Source: Dendrobium chrysotoxum
Taxonomy: Eukaryota > Streptophyta > Magnoliopsida > Asparagales > Orchidaceae
Length of the DNA: 64,000 nt
Direction of reading: 5' to 3'
Assembly: GCA_019925795.1 (NCBI GenBank)
Contig: CM034314.1
Span: 27,707,774 to 27,771,773 of the forward strand
Shown: positions 1 to 10,230 of the stretch, piece after piece
Numbering within the stretch: position 1 is the first letter of the stretch
Layout: each line of letters opens with the position of its first letter
The notes under the pieces: generated by a model
Database searches by the model: none
What the model was told of the DNA's origin: nothing
The model's input: the letters and a program-made list of their open reading frames with translations, nothing else
Made by a program: the position numbers and the translations under genes

Positions 1-2
1 AT

Positions 3-430
3 GTGGACCTAGCAGAGGTTTTCCTGAACTTGGTGGTAGGATTCACCACTAATCATACCATGAAGGTGAAAGGGGAGATAGAGGGCAGGGAGGTGGTGGT
101 TCTGATTGACAGTGGAGCTACCCACAATTTCATTTTCACTCAGGTCGTCGACCAACTGGGAGTGAAATTGGTGGACACCGGTTGTTAGGAAGTACAGATG
201 TCATCGTGGGGATGAAGTGGCTGTAGACCTTGGGGGACACCAAGGTCAATTAGGGAGCACTCACTATGGAGCTGAAGGTGGATGGGAGAAAGGTGGTGAT
301 CAGGGGAGATGCAGGGCTATCCAAAGCCATGGTGTCACACAAAACCATGGCGAGGAATATCCAAGAGGTGGGGGAAGGCTATTTGATGGAGCTGCACAGA
401 TTGGAGGGATTTAGATTGGAGGAGGGAGGG
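3..430 (+). pseudogene. gypsy aspartic protease fragment, copy 1
   Basis: The reading frame at 3-188 contains the retropepsin active-site motif LIDSGATHNFI, so the catalytic Asp-Ser-Gly is intact here. The frame stops at 186-188. Later bases (about 190-430) match the protease tail and linker of copy 2 (8540-8900) but in other frames; a piece of about 90 bp present in copy 2 is missing after the stop. The 5' part (gag) lies outside the window. It would process the Gag-Pol polyprotein, but this copy cannot be functional. Confidence 0.8.
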
Positions 431-539
431 ACATACCCCTCTCCATACAGCCGTTGATCCAATAATTCCATGAGGTGTTTTAGCCGCCTCAGGGATTGCC
501 TCCACCAAGGGAGCAGGAGCATGCAATCACCTTGAGGGA

Positions 540-1137
540 AGGTGTATCACCCATAGCATTAGACCTTACCGCTATCCTCAATTTCAGAAGGATGAGATTG
601 AGAAGTTGAATAGAGAAATGCTGGCGGCGGGGATTATCAGACCCAATGTTAGTTATTTTTCCAGTCCAGTATTACTACTTAAGAAAAAAGATGGCAGCTG
701 GAGGTTTTGTATGGACTACAGGGCGGTGAACAAGGAGACTGTGCAAGACAAGTTTCCTATACCAATGATTGATGAACTCTTGGATGAGTTGAGTGGGGCA
801 GTGATCTTCACCAAGATAGATCTGAAGTCAGGATGTCATAAGTTCAGAATGAAGGAGGAGGATGTGCCCAAGACTACTTTCAGAACTCATGAGGGGCATT
901 ATGAGTTTCTGGTGATGCCCTTTGGCCTCACTAACGCCCCTGCCACATTTTAGTCTCTCATGAACAAGGTCTTTAGACCTTACCTCAGGCGATTTGTCTT
1001 GGTGTTCTTTGATGATATCATAATGTACAGCAAGACAGAGGAGGAGCATTGGGAGCACTTGAGGAGGATGCTAGAGGTGTTGCAGGAGCATCAGCTAAGG
1101 GCCAACCTGAAGAAGTTTTGCTTTTTCCAGACTAGAT
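540..1137 (+). pseudogene. gypsy reverse transcriptase fragment, copy 1
   Basis: Translation of 606-953 gives the RT fingers and palm: SSPVLLLKKKDGSWRFCMDY, then KFPIPMIDELLDELSGA, FTKIDLKSGCHKFR and VMPFGLTNAPATF. A TAG at 951-953 interrupts the frame where copy 2 reads CAG. Past the stop the frame continues with the catalytic FDDII motif near 1008-1022 (YxDD equivalent in gypsy elements). The segment ends at a deletion near 1133 that removes the start of the connection domain. Clearly RT; non-functional. Confidence 0.88.
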
Positions 1138-1149
1138 AAATAAAAAATT

Positions 1150-1735
1150 AATGCCATGTGGAGATGGCCATCACCTAAGAATCTGAAGGAGCTGAGAGGA
1201 TTCTTAGGGCTGACAGGATACTACAGGAGGTTCGTGAAAGGGTACAACACCATAGCATTGCCACTAACAGAACAATTGAAGGACGGATTCCTATGGGGGG
1301 AGGCAGCCCTAGCAGCTTTTGAGAGTCTAAAGAAGGCTATGACGATTGTACCAGTCTTAGCACTATCGGACTTCACTCAGGTGTTCGAAGTAGAGACAGA
1401 TGCTTCAAGATATGGGTTGGGGACAGTGCTCATGCGAAATCGACACATTGCCTATTTTAGCCAAGTGTTGACATCTAGGGCTAGGCAAAAGTCAATTTAT
1501 GAGTGGGAGTTGATGGCCATTGTACTAACCATCCAGAAATGGCGGCCCTACTTATTAGGTAGGCATTTCATTGTTAGTGCGAATCAGCGGAGCTTGAAGT
1601 ACTAGTTGGAGTAGTGGATGGTGACAGAGGAGCATCAGAGGTGGCTATCCAAGCTGTTGGTTTATGATTTTGAGATCCAATATAGGCCAGGAGTGGAGAA
1701 CAAGGCGGCAGATGCCTTGACTTGATGTATGGGGG
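1150..1735 (+). pseudogene. gypsy RNase H fragment, copy 1
   Basis: Frame 1156-1605 reads the RT thumb/connection (LKELRGFLGLTGYYRRFVKG) and then RNase H with ETDASRYGLGTVL, where the Asp of TDAS is the first catalytic acid, and YEWELMAIVLTIQKWRPYL. It ends in TAG (1603-1605); after this the homologous sequence continues to about 1735 (DFEIQYRPGVENKAADAL-like, in frame with further stops). It would degrade the RNA of RNA-DNA hybrids during reverse transcription. Not functional because of stops. Confidence 0.85.
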
Positions 1736-1854
1736 AGTTGCAGGCGACAGCAGTGTCAATTCTATTGATGTTAGATTGGGAAGCCATCAAGGAGGAGAGT
1801 GCTCGAGATGAGGAGTTAGGATTAACTGAGAGAGGAGAGTAGCCATTCAGGGTA

Positions 1855-2790
1855 TTCTTTGGTGGGGAAGGGAGGTTTGTGATGCCTCGAACATCGGTCC
1901 ACATTTCACACTTGCTCCATGAGTTCCATGGGAGCGCTGTTGGGGGACAATCAGGGGTGCAAAAGACTTACAGGAGGCTAGCTTCAGAGCTATATTGTAA
2001 GGGGATGCATAAGGATGTGAAGGAGATGGTCGCCAGGTGTGAGGTCCGTCAAAGGAACAAGTACATGGTGATGTCTCCAGGAGGATTATTACATCCACTT
2101 GCTTTACTAGGTCAGTTATGGGAGGTGTCCATGAATTTCATAGATGGGCTACCCAAGATCATAGGGCTTCACAATGATACTAGTGGTGGTGGACCGCTTG
2201 AGCAAATATGCTCATTTCATTCCCCTACGACATCCATACACTGCAGTGACAGTGGCATCAACTTTCATCAGAGAGGTGGTTAGACTGCATGGAGTACCAG
2301 AGGCTATAATATCTGATAGGGATAAGGTGTTTCTCAATCATTTTTGGAGAGAGTTGTTCAGACTACATGGGACAGTATTGTAGAGGAGCACCGCCTACCA
2401 ACCACAAACGGATGGCCAAACAAAAGTGGTCAACAAGAGTTTGGAAACTTAAGATGCTTTGTGTCAGAGACACCCAGGTTATGGGCCAAATGGCTAACAT
2501 GGGATGAGTATTGGTACAACACCTCTTTTCATTCTGTTTCTCAGATGACCCCATTTAAGGTGTTGTACGAAAGGGATCCACCTCACTTTGTACACTATGG
2601 GTATAGCAGCACTCCAATTTCTTCAGTGGATGAGTACTTGGAGGAGAGAGATAGGATATTGGAAGAGTTGAAGAGGCATCTACTGAGAGCTCAACAGATT
2701 ATGAAGAAGCAAACATATGGGCATAGAAAGGACATCCAGTTTGAGATAGGGGAAAGAGTGTTCTTAAAGCTTCGACCTTACAGGTAAAGA
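1855..2790 (+). pseudogene. gypsy integrase fragment, copy 1
   Basis: Frame 1879-2283 carries the zinc-binding start of integrase (HLLHEFHG, SGVQKTYRRLASELYCKGMH, then CEVRQRNK). The catalytic core follows with a frame change near 2175: VVDRLSKYAHFIPL and then AIISDRDKVFLNHFW. After another shift, 2344-2787 gives WPNKSGQQEF, YNTSFHSVSQMTPFKVLYER and a C-terminal GERVFLKLRPYR, which is the usual gypsy integrase tail. At least two frameshifts make it inactive. No copy-2 equivalent exists in the window because copy 2 breaks off before integrase. Confidence 0.88.
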
Positions 2791-2799
2791 TCAGTAGCC

Positions 2800-3176
2800 A
2801 ACAGGAGAAATGAGAAGCTTGTCCCAAGATACTTTGGATCATATGAGATATTGAAGAGGATTGGAGCTATGGCTTACCGACTGAGACTACCTCCAGCGAC
2901 GACGATACACCTGGTGTTCCATGTATCTCAGTTGAGGCGGCAATTGGAGATTCTGCAGCAAGCTCTGAGTTACTAGTTACACTAACTGAGGATTTAGAGG
3001 TGATGTTGGAACCCTTGGAGCTGATGGGGTTCGCTAGGAAGAACATGGGGCTAAGGAAGTGTTGATCAAGTAGAAGAACCTCCCAAACTACGATGCCACA
3101 TGGGAGCCATATGAGAGGGTGAAATATCAGTTTCCTTGTTTTCACATTGAAGACAAGGTGATTCTTTGGGAGAGAG
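2800..3176 (+). pseudogene. chromodomain-like C-terminus of gypsy integrase, copy 1
   Basis: Near 3055-3170 the plus strand reads VLIK, a TAG stop, then KNLPNYDATWEPYERV followed by FHIEDKVILWERG. The W(K/x)NL...ATWEP pattern is the conserved end of the chromodomain of plant chromoviruses; the TAG sits where the family has Trp. In chromoviruses this domain is thought to steer integration to particular chromatin. Lies immediately before the polypurine tract, as expected for the end of pol. Confidence 0.75.
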
Positions 3177-3180
3177 GTAG
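3164..3180 (+). other. polypurine tract of chromovirus copy 1
   Basis: TTTGGGAGAGAGGTAG directly abuts the LTR start TGTTAGACC at 3181. Primes plus-strand synthesis in LTR elements. Position against the LTR is the main support. Confidence 0.6.
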
Positions 3181-3416
3181 TGTTAGACCGGCCCCTAATG
3201 GACCGGTCCAGCCGGCCCCTTAGAAGGGGCCAGTTCTAGTCTATAGCAGGAGGGGGCGATGACAAGAGGGAGGGAGGGAGCGAGGAGAGAGAGAGAGAGA
3301 GAAGGGGAGGGGTCCACTTGATTTCAAATTCAAAATTGAAGCCAAAGGAGGGGTCTTTAGGTCTTTTTTTTTATTGTTTTAATTGTATGCCTTAAATATA
3401 GGAGAAAGATTAGGGT

Positions 3417-6400
3417 CATAGTTTAAAATTGCATAATTAGAGGCGCGCCTCTGCGCAATTTCACCCCCAGGTGCCTCATTGCTTAAGCAATTCTGGGACC
3501 AGGAGAGGCATACGCCTCGTGGAGCCTGAGGCGTGCCTCGGAGGCGCAATTGCGCAATAACGGGTAAGGCATACGACTCATGGAGTCGGGTCCCACTCAC
3601 TTAAGTGCCTAATAAAAAACCCCCCTTTCATTCCTCCCTTCCATCGGCCGACCCGAACCGCACGAAGGAGGAGAGCTTCGCATGATCCCGCCCTAGCTTC
3701 CCTCGTCCGACCTTTCCGCCGCCTCTCCCGCGGGTGCCGCCTCTCCCGCAGGTAAGCAGCTTGTGTCCGGCCACCCTCTACGACACCTCTACTATCAGTT
3801 TTAGGTTTTTTTTTTAAATTCAAGGTTTGATTTTTCAACTTATAGAAAATCTAGGGTTTAAATTTTTTTGAGATTTTTTGTTTGATTTTGCATTTGTGCA
3901 TTAGGAAGCATGGTTAGGGGCAAGAAAAAATCAAATACGTCATTGCGGAGGGACCACTCTTCGACGTATAGTGTACAGGTTGACATAGGCGGCGGCGAGA
4001 AGACATATGTGTATTTGAAATGCAGTTTTTGTGATAAAGTGGTGAAGGGAGGAGTTACCCGCATGAAGGAACACTTATCCGGCTCACATAAAAATGTAAC
4101 ACCTTGTGCGAATGTGCCGGATAAGGTGGAGGAAATTACTGCTTACATGAAGAAGAGTACCACGGCCAAACATTTACAACAGAAGCAATTTGATGACAGG
4201 GTCGAACATGGTGCTTACTACGGGAGCAAGAGTGGAAAGGACTCTTCTTCCACTATACACAGTAGAGGTGCCCGGGGTCCTATGGACTAGTATATGATTA
4301 ATCCATGAGAGGATAGAAGAAAAGCACAGATGATGCCTGCAGCTGGTACCATAGAGGGTCGACGACAAGTGTGCATGGATATTGGCATATTTTTTTCTGA
4401 GAATGCCATTCCATTTAATGTAGGGACATCGCCTGCCTACTTCAATATGTTGCGATCTGTAGGGTTGTATGGGCGAGGGTTGAAGGCACCTTCCATGTAC
4501 AAGTTGCGGACATGAATTTTGAAGGAGGAGCTGCAGAACACAGAGCGGAATATATATGAGATTAAAAGGACATGGAGTGAGACAGGTGTTACCATTATGT
4601 CATATGGATGGTCTGACATGAAGAGCAGGAGCATAATTAATATCCTTGTCAATAATCCCTATGGCACTGTATTTTTACGATCAGTTGAAGCTTCAGATGA
4701 GGTAAAAATGTCGATTTCATTTTCAATTTATTAGATGGGGTTGTTGAGGAGATTGGGGAGCAATTGGTTGTTTAGGTAACTGACAATGCTAGTGCATACA
4801 AAGCAGCTGGTCAGATGTTGATAGAGAAGAGGAAACACCTCTATTGGACCCCCTGCGCCTGCACTATATTGATCTCATATTGAAGGAACATGGTGATCTA
4901 CCTCAACACAAGAGCGTCATTTCTAAGGCAAAGAAGATCACAAAGTTCATCTACAATCACTCATGGGTCTTAGCCTTAATGAGAAAGTTCTCGAAGAAGG
5001 AAATTATTCGCCCTGGTACCACTAGGTAAGTCATTACATTAGTGCACTGCAGAGCATTTTCAATTTCTAATGCAAGTTTATCCTACAGGTTTGCCACATC
5101 TTATTTGACACTGCAGAGCATGCTGGATGTTAGGCAACCTCTTGAAGCCATGTTTATATTGACAAAATGGCTTAATTGTGCTTGGAGCAAGAACCTGAGG
5201 GGAAGGAAATACGAAGGCTGATTTTGAATGATAATTTTTGGGCAAGTGTGACCTATGCCATATTGAGCACAAGACCCTTAGTACAAGTGCTACGATTAGG
5301 GATGCCGAGAAGAAACCAGTCATGGGTTTTATATATAATGCAATGGATGAGACAAAGGAGTTGATTGCATATAACTTGGGAGGAGAGCAAGCCAGTTATA
5401 GAGAGATTTGGGATATCATCGATGCTCGGTAGGAGGTCCAGTTACACCGTCATCTACATGCAGCGGCGTATTATCTCAATCCTCAATTTCAGTATACATA
5501 GAGGAAATCCTTAAATCCAGAGGTGAAGCTGGGCTTGTACCATTGCATGGAGCGGCTGATACCGAACCAGTCCGTCAGGGAGCTTGCAGATTTAGAACTT
5601 GTTCTATTTCGGAATAGGCAGAGATTTTTTTGTCTGCAAGCAGCAAGATCTACTATTGCCAAATGCTCTCCAGGTAAGCTTATTTTTACAAAGTAACCGT
5701 ACATGCATAACACTTTAATATGTTCTGATTATCATTTGTCTTCTTGAAAATAGTTGAATGGTAGATCCAATTTGGGGATTCCACCCTTGAGTTACAGAGT
5801 TTTGCAGTTAGAGTTTTGGGCCTCACTTGTTCTTCCTCTGGGTGTGAGCGAAACTGGAGCACATATAGTTAAGTGCAAACGAAGAGAAGAAATCGACTTT
5901 CAATACTCAGAATGAACTCCCTTGTGTATATTATGCACAACAAGAGGTTGAGAGATAAGGGGTTGAGAAACAAGGGGTTGAAGGATGATAAGGATACTTT
6001 GGTGTGTGATGATGTGGTGTCTGATAATAAGTGGTTCATAGATGATGAGACAGATTTGCCATTATCAGACCTGCAGCTAAAGGATCTAAGTGTGGATGTC
6101 TTGAGGGGCAAAGCAGATCAAGCGGGCACATCCAGTAGTACCACACCACACATCCACTAGTACTGTAGCACAATAAGCAAACAAAGATATCTCACAATTT
6201 CTTATGTGCTATTACATTTAAAATATATGCAATTAACAGCACACTCATCATTCTTATTGAACAGGGAAGAGAAAAGTGGGTAACATGGAAGATGATGAAG
6301 ATAATCTTAGATACAATTGGAGATGAAGATGCCTCCCTTGAAGACCCATTTAGTAATGGGACATGATTAGATTTTATATGTTCTTTCTTATTTGTACTTT

Positions 6401-6680
6401 GTGAGTTCTGATAGACTTCAATTTGTGATTTTGTACTTTGAATTATGCTATGAGATACATATATTGCATCTATTTTATTGTTTTCCACTAAGTTCACTTT
6501 TCATTTAAATGTTTTTATTGTATCATAGACTCTTATGGTTATTTACCTATTAGAATACTTAAATTCTCATTTACGCAATTTTTGGTCTGTGAGGCTTACG
6601 ACTCACACCGCCTCGAGGCTTACACCTCGTCTCATGGACGAAAAATGTCTCGAGGCTTATTTATGCAATTTTAAACCTTG
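3417..6680 (+). mobile_element. hAT DNA transposon, 3264 bp, formerly autonomous
   Basis: Ends are CATAGTTTAAAATTGC and, at the right, GCAATTTTAAACCTTG, inverted copies of each other starting at GTTTAAAATTGCATAA. The 8-bp target duplication is ATTAGGGT (3409-3416) and ATTAGGGG (6681-6688), one mismatch. The subterminal regions are packed with GAGGC/GCCTC palindromes (3440-3570 and 6590-6660). It encodes a broken BED-finger/hATC transposase. The 958 bp element at 15589-16546 is an internal-deletion derivative of the same family. Confidence 0.9.
3910..6158 (+). pseudogene. hAT transposase, broken (BED zinc finger, DUF659-type core, hATC dimerisation end)
   Basis: The start at 3910 (MVRGKKKSN) leads into a BED-type finger, CSFCDKVVKGGVTRMKEH then H (C-x2-C...H-x4-H), near residues 37-59. 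The frame stops at 4290. Further pieces are recognisable: 4330-4515 (IGIFFSENAIPFNV), 4519-4735 (TIMSYGWSDMKSRS), about 4735-5025 (TDNASAYKAAG, then the Cys/His-rich stretch and LILKEHGDLP), and about 5400-5530 (IIDAR stop EVQLHRHLHAA, AYYLNPQFQY). The C-terminal dimerisation motif SSGCERNWS lies near 5835-5860 and its tail at 5873-6158. An intron with GTAAG...CTACAG borders is visible at 5026-5088, splitting Arg-Phe codons. Several TAG stops stand where relatives have Trp or Gln. It cannot make active transposase. Confidence 0.85.
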
Positions 6681-6935
6681 ATTAGGGGGGATGTTTTGAT
6701 TATTTTGTTCTTATGAGGGTTCCTTGTGTCTTGGGCTCTAAATTCATCTAGAGATTGGGAGAGACGATCCTCCTCTCGAATTGAGAATCATTTGTATCGT
6801 TGTTTCCGTTAGTTCTCTCTTTTACGATCCAATTACAATTTGGAGAGTTTTCCATCAGATTTTTGTGTTTCTCTTGTTGTTTTTCCTTATTCTTGTTAGG
6901 GTTTACTTGAAATATTCAAGTATTTCCTATCAAAT

Positions 6936-6947
6936 TGGTATCAAAGC
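6936..6947 (+). other. primer binding site of chromovirus copy 2 (initiator tRNA-Met type)
   Basis: TGGTATCAAAGC, three bases after the LTR end, matches the common plant PBS TGGTATCAGAGC, complementary to the 3' end of initiator methionine tRNA, with one difference. Confidence 0.8.
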
Positions 6948-7052
6948 AAGTCTTGTGACCATCCAGGGCTAATTTCTTGAAATTTCAGTGGCGAAAATTC
7001 ATCCGAAGGAAGGAACCCTTGCTGATTTTTGGATCAAAATCCAAAAATTTTG

Positions 7053-8395
7053 ATGGCGGCTAAGAAGGTAGATACGTTGGAAGAGCGTTTGGAAGGAGAG
7101 ATGAGCCAAATAAAAGCCACGATGGAGGATCGAATTTCATCTATAGAAGAGAAGGTTTCGTCCGTGGAAAACAAAGTTTCTCATCTTCATTTGATGGTGG
7201 AAGAGGATATTGGAAAATCAAATCCAAACGGCGGCATCAGAGGTGAAGGAACCAATAGGAAGAACTGCGCATTCTGATTTTTGTAGGACGGAAAATGATG
7301 TTGAAATCATTGAGGAAAAAGGGTGAAGGTGGGGAAAGAGATATGGAAATAGGGAGCAAGGAGTAAAGGGTACTGTTTGGGAGAGAGGAGCGAAACTATG
7401 ATAGGAGGGGTGCTGATTTTGAAGAAAAGAGGGAAGAAAGTGAAGAGAGGTTTGAAGGTGAGCACGTAAGGGAGGATCGAGAAACATAGGGAGAGCAAAG
7501 CACTTGGGAGAGGGGAAAATATGGAGGAATACGGGGAAACGGGGTAGAGCCAAAGGTGAGGAAGTTGAAGATGCCAATTTTTGAAGGGGATGATGCTTAT
7601 GGATGGATCTACAAGGTGGAGAGGTACTTCGTTGTCAATGGGTTGACGGATGAGGAGAAACTGACAGTAACAGGCCTATGTTTGGAAGGGAAGACGTTGT
7701 CATGGTTCCAGTGGAGGGACCAAAGGAGACCTATACGGAGCTGGGGAGCATTCAATGACTGTTTATTAAAACGTTTCCAAACCGATGGGGGAGGGGACTT
7801 CTATGAGCAGTTTTTTGTACTGGTGCATTACGGATCAGTGACAGACTATCGAGAGCGGTTCGAGCACCTAGCCAGTCGGGTGGAGGAATTATCAGAGACT
7901 GCATTGGAGGGAAACTTCATTAAGAGGCTCAAGGCAGAAATCAAAGCGGCAGTGAAATTCATGATGCCTCATGACTTGGGAGAGGTCATGAAGTTGGCAC
8001 AGCTGGTGGAGAATCAGAAGAATCTAGAGAAAGGAGCCAGGAGCAGCAGCTCAGGAGGCACTTACAGGATGACGACCACCCACTTAGCACCTAAGGGTCC
8101 TGTAACAAGAGAATTTCGTAAGACCACTAGGGAGAAGACCGTAGGAGGAGGGAGTGGGCGAAATTTCAAGAGACTGACGGAGAAAGAGATACAAGAAAAG
8201 AGGGCAAAGGGGTTGTGTTTTAGGTGTGACAAGAAGTATACCCCAGGGCATAGGTGTAGGGACCAAACTCTTCAGGTTCTCACCGTCTGTGATGACGAGA
8301 AAACTGAGGAGGGAGGCGAGGGAGAAGTAGAGAGGGAGATAGAGGAGAAGATGCATTTGGACCTGACAGAGATTTTCCTGAACTCGGTGGTATGA
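7053..8395 (+). pseudogene. gypsy Gag, copy 2
   Basis: First ATG at 7053 opens a coiled-coil-like N-terminus (KVDTLEERLEGEMSQIKATM) that stops at 7277. The Gag core resumes in another frame: V-E-P-K-V-R-K then LKMPIFEGDDAYGWIYKVER, GKTLSWFQWRDQRRPIRSW and FIKRLKAEIKAAV. It ends with a CCHC knuckle, CFRCDKKYTPGHRC, at about residues 222-235 of the 7556-8395 frame. These are standard for plant gypsy Gag, which packages element RNA. The N-terminal and core parts are separated by a frameshift, so the protein is not made whole. Confidence 0.85.
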
Positions 8396-8930
8396 TTCAC
8401 CACGAATCATACCATGAAGGTGAAAGGGGAGATAGGGGATAGGGAGGTGGTGGTTCTGATTGACAATAGAGCTACCCACAATTTCATTTCCACTCAGGTC
8501 ATCGACCAACTAGGAGTGAAATTGGTGGACACCGGTTGTTATGGGGTAATGATGGCTACAGGAAAAGTGGAGAAAGGCCAGGGGATCTGTAGAGGAGTGG
8601 TGTTAACCATCTAGGGGATTCAAGTGAGGGAGGAATTTCTCCCACTGGATTTAGGAAGTACATATGTCATCTTGGAGATGAAGTGGCTGCAGACCTTGGG
8701 GGACACCAAGGTCAATTGGGGAGCACTCACGATGGAGTTGAGGGTTAATGGGAGAAAGGTGGTGATCAGGGGAGATGCAAGGCTATCCAAAGCCATGATG
8801 TCACTCAAAACCATGACGAGGAATATCTAAGAGGTGGGGGAAGGCTATTTATTGGAGCTGCACAGATTGGAGGGAGTTAGATTGGAGGAGGGAGGGACAT
8901 ACCCCTCTCCATACAGCCGTTGATCAAGCA
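8396..8930 (+). pseudogene. gypsy aspartic protease, copy 2, catalytic triad lost
   Basis: 8414-8614 gives MKVKGEIGDREVVVLIDNRA then THNFI. The family motif Asp-Ser-Gly-Ala, intact in copy 1, reads Asp-Asn-Arg-Ala here, so the protease is dead regardless of frame. A TAG at 8612-8614 ends the frame; 8624-8830 continues with LDLGSTYVILEMKWLQTLGD. It joins Gag after a stop at 8393-8395 (TGA, where copy 1 has GGA). Confidence 0.85.
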
Positions 8931-8989
8931 ATTACATGAGATATTTTAGCCGCCTCAGGGATTACCTCCACCAAGGGAGCAGGAGAATG

Positions 8990-9420
8990 CAATCACCTTG
9001 AGGGAAGATGTATCACCCATCAGCGTTAGACCTTACCGATATCCTCAATTTCAGAAGGATGAGATTGAGAAGTTGATTGGAGAAATGTTGGAGGCGGCAT
9101 TATCAAACCCAATGTTAGTCATTTTTCTAGTCCAGTATTACTCGTTAAGAAAAAGGATGGCAGCTGGAGGTTTTGTATGGACTACAGGGCAGTGAACAAG
9201 GAGACTGTGCCAGACAAGTTTCCTATACCAGTGATCTTCACCAAGATAGATCTGAAGTCAGGATGTCATCAGATCATAATGAAGGAGGATGTGCCGAAGA
9301 TTGCTTTCAGAACTCATGAGGGGCATTATGAGTTCCTGGTGATGCCCTTTGGCCTCACTAACGCCCCTGCCACATTTCAGTCTCTCATGAACAAGGTCTT
9401 TAGACCTTACCTCAGGTGAT
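8990..9420 (+). pseudogene. gypsy reverse transcriptase, copy 2
   Basis: RYPQFQKDEIEKLIGEML is followed by a frameshift, then MDYRAVNKETVPDKFPIPV, FTKIDLKSGCHQI and VMPFGLTNAPATFQSLMNK. Relative to copy 1, 36 bases (12 residues, between KFPIP and VIFTK) are missing in frame, removing a conserved part before the first catalytic Asp region. A TGA ends the frame at 9419; FDDII remains readable at 9439-9453. Confidence 0.85.
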
Positions 9421-10230
9421 TTGTCTTGGTATTTTTTGATGATATCATAGTGTACAGCAAGACAGAGGAGCATTGAGAGCACTTGAGGAGGGTGCTAGAG
9501 GTGTTGCAGGAGCATCAGCTAAGAGCCAACTTGAAGAAGTTTTGCTCTGCCCAGACTAATGTGGAGTATTTAGGCCATATTGTGTCTAAAGAGGGGGTGG
9601 CAGCAGATCAATAAAAAATTGAGGCCAAGTTGAGATGGCCATTACCTAAGAATCTGAAGAGATGGCCATTACCTAAGAATCTGAAGGAGCTGAGAGGATT
9701 CTTAAGGCTGGCAGGATACTACAGGAGGTTCGTGAAAGAGTACAGCCCCATAGCATTGCCACTAACAGAACAATTGAAGGACGGATTCCTATGGTGGGAG
9801 GCAGCCCCAGCAGCTTTTGAGAGTCTAAAGAAGGCTATGACGATCGTACCAGTCTTAGCATGTTCGTAATAGAGACAAATGCTTCAAGATATGGGTTGGG
9901 GACAGTGCTCATGCAAAATCGACACATTGCCTAGTGCTGACAGTTAGGGTCAGGCTGAAATCAGTTTATAAGCATGAGTTGATGGCCATTGTATTAGCTA
10001 TCCAGAAATGGCAACCCTACCTATTAGTTAGGCATTTCGTTGTTAGGACGGACTAGCAGAGCTTGAAGTACTTGTTGGAGCAGCGGATGGTGATAGAGGA
10101 GCATTATAGGTGGTTATCCAAGCTCCTGGGTTATGATTTTGAGATCCAATAAAGGTCATAAGTGGAGAACAAGGTGGCAGATGCCTTGTCCAGATGTATG
10201 GGGGAGTTGCAGGCGACAGTTGTGTCAATT
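9421..10230 (+). pseudogene. gypsy RT connection and RNase H, copy 2
   Basis: Contains FDDIIVYSKT, then LKELRGFLRLAGYYRRFVKE and remnants of RNase H (about 9866-10200) with several stops and deletions. A 27-bp tandem duplication (AGATGGCCATTACCTAAG...) stands at about 9634-9690, seen as the repeated RWPLPKNLK in translation; copy 1 has this segment once. Ends where the element breaks off. Confidence 0.8.

Larger units (their letters stand above)
1..3180 (+). mobile_element. Ty3/gypsy chromovirus, copy 1, internal region (left end outside window)
   Basis: Protease, reverse transcriptase, RNase H, integrase and a C-terminal chromodomain-like segment follow each other on the plus strand, which is the gypsy order; the chromodomain points to a chromovirus. 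The region begins in protease at the window edge and ends at a purine-rich tract directly before the LTR at 3181. Many stops and frameshifts show it is dead. Copy 2 (6933-10230) is a close relative and shows which bases were lost: for example copy 1 has a TAG at 951-953 where copy 2 has CAG, and lacks about 60 bp near 1133 that copy 2 keeps. The precise clade is not certain. Confidence 0.9.
3181..6932 (+). repeat. chromovirus LTR, interrupted by a hAT insertion
   Basis: The LTR starts TGTTAGACCGG at 3181 and ends CTATCA at 6932, directly before the primer binding site. Removing the hAT element and one copy of its target duplication (3417-6688) leaves an LTR of about 480 bp. It serves both as the 3' LTR of copy 1 and as the 5' LTR of copy 2. 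A related LTR pair in inverse orientation lies at 13501-14315; both share the segment around GAGAGACGATCCTCCTCTCG (6760-6779). Confidence 0.8.
6933..10230 (+). mobile_element. Ty3/gypsy chromovirus, copy 2, truncated before integrase
   Basis: Starts with PBS, then gag with zinc knuckle, protease, RT and RNase H, all on the plus strand. Similarity to copy 1 stops at about 10230, just after a short GGCGACAG...GTGTCAATT stretch also seen at 1742-1771. After that the sequence is unrelated, so integrase, chromodomain, polypurine tract and a 3' LTR are lost. The frame is broken many times. Small lesions are described under its parts. Confidence 0.88.
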
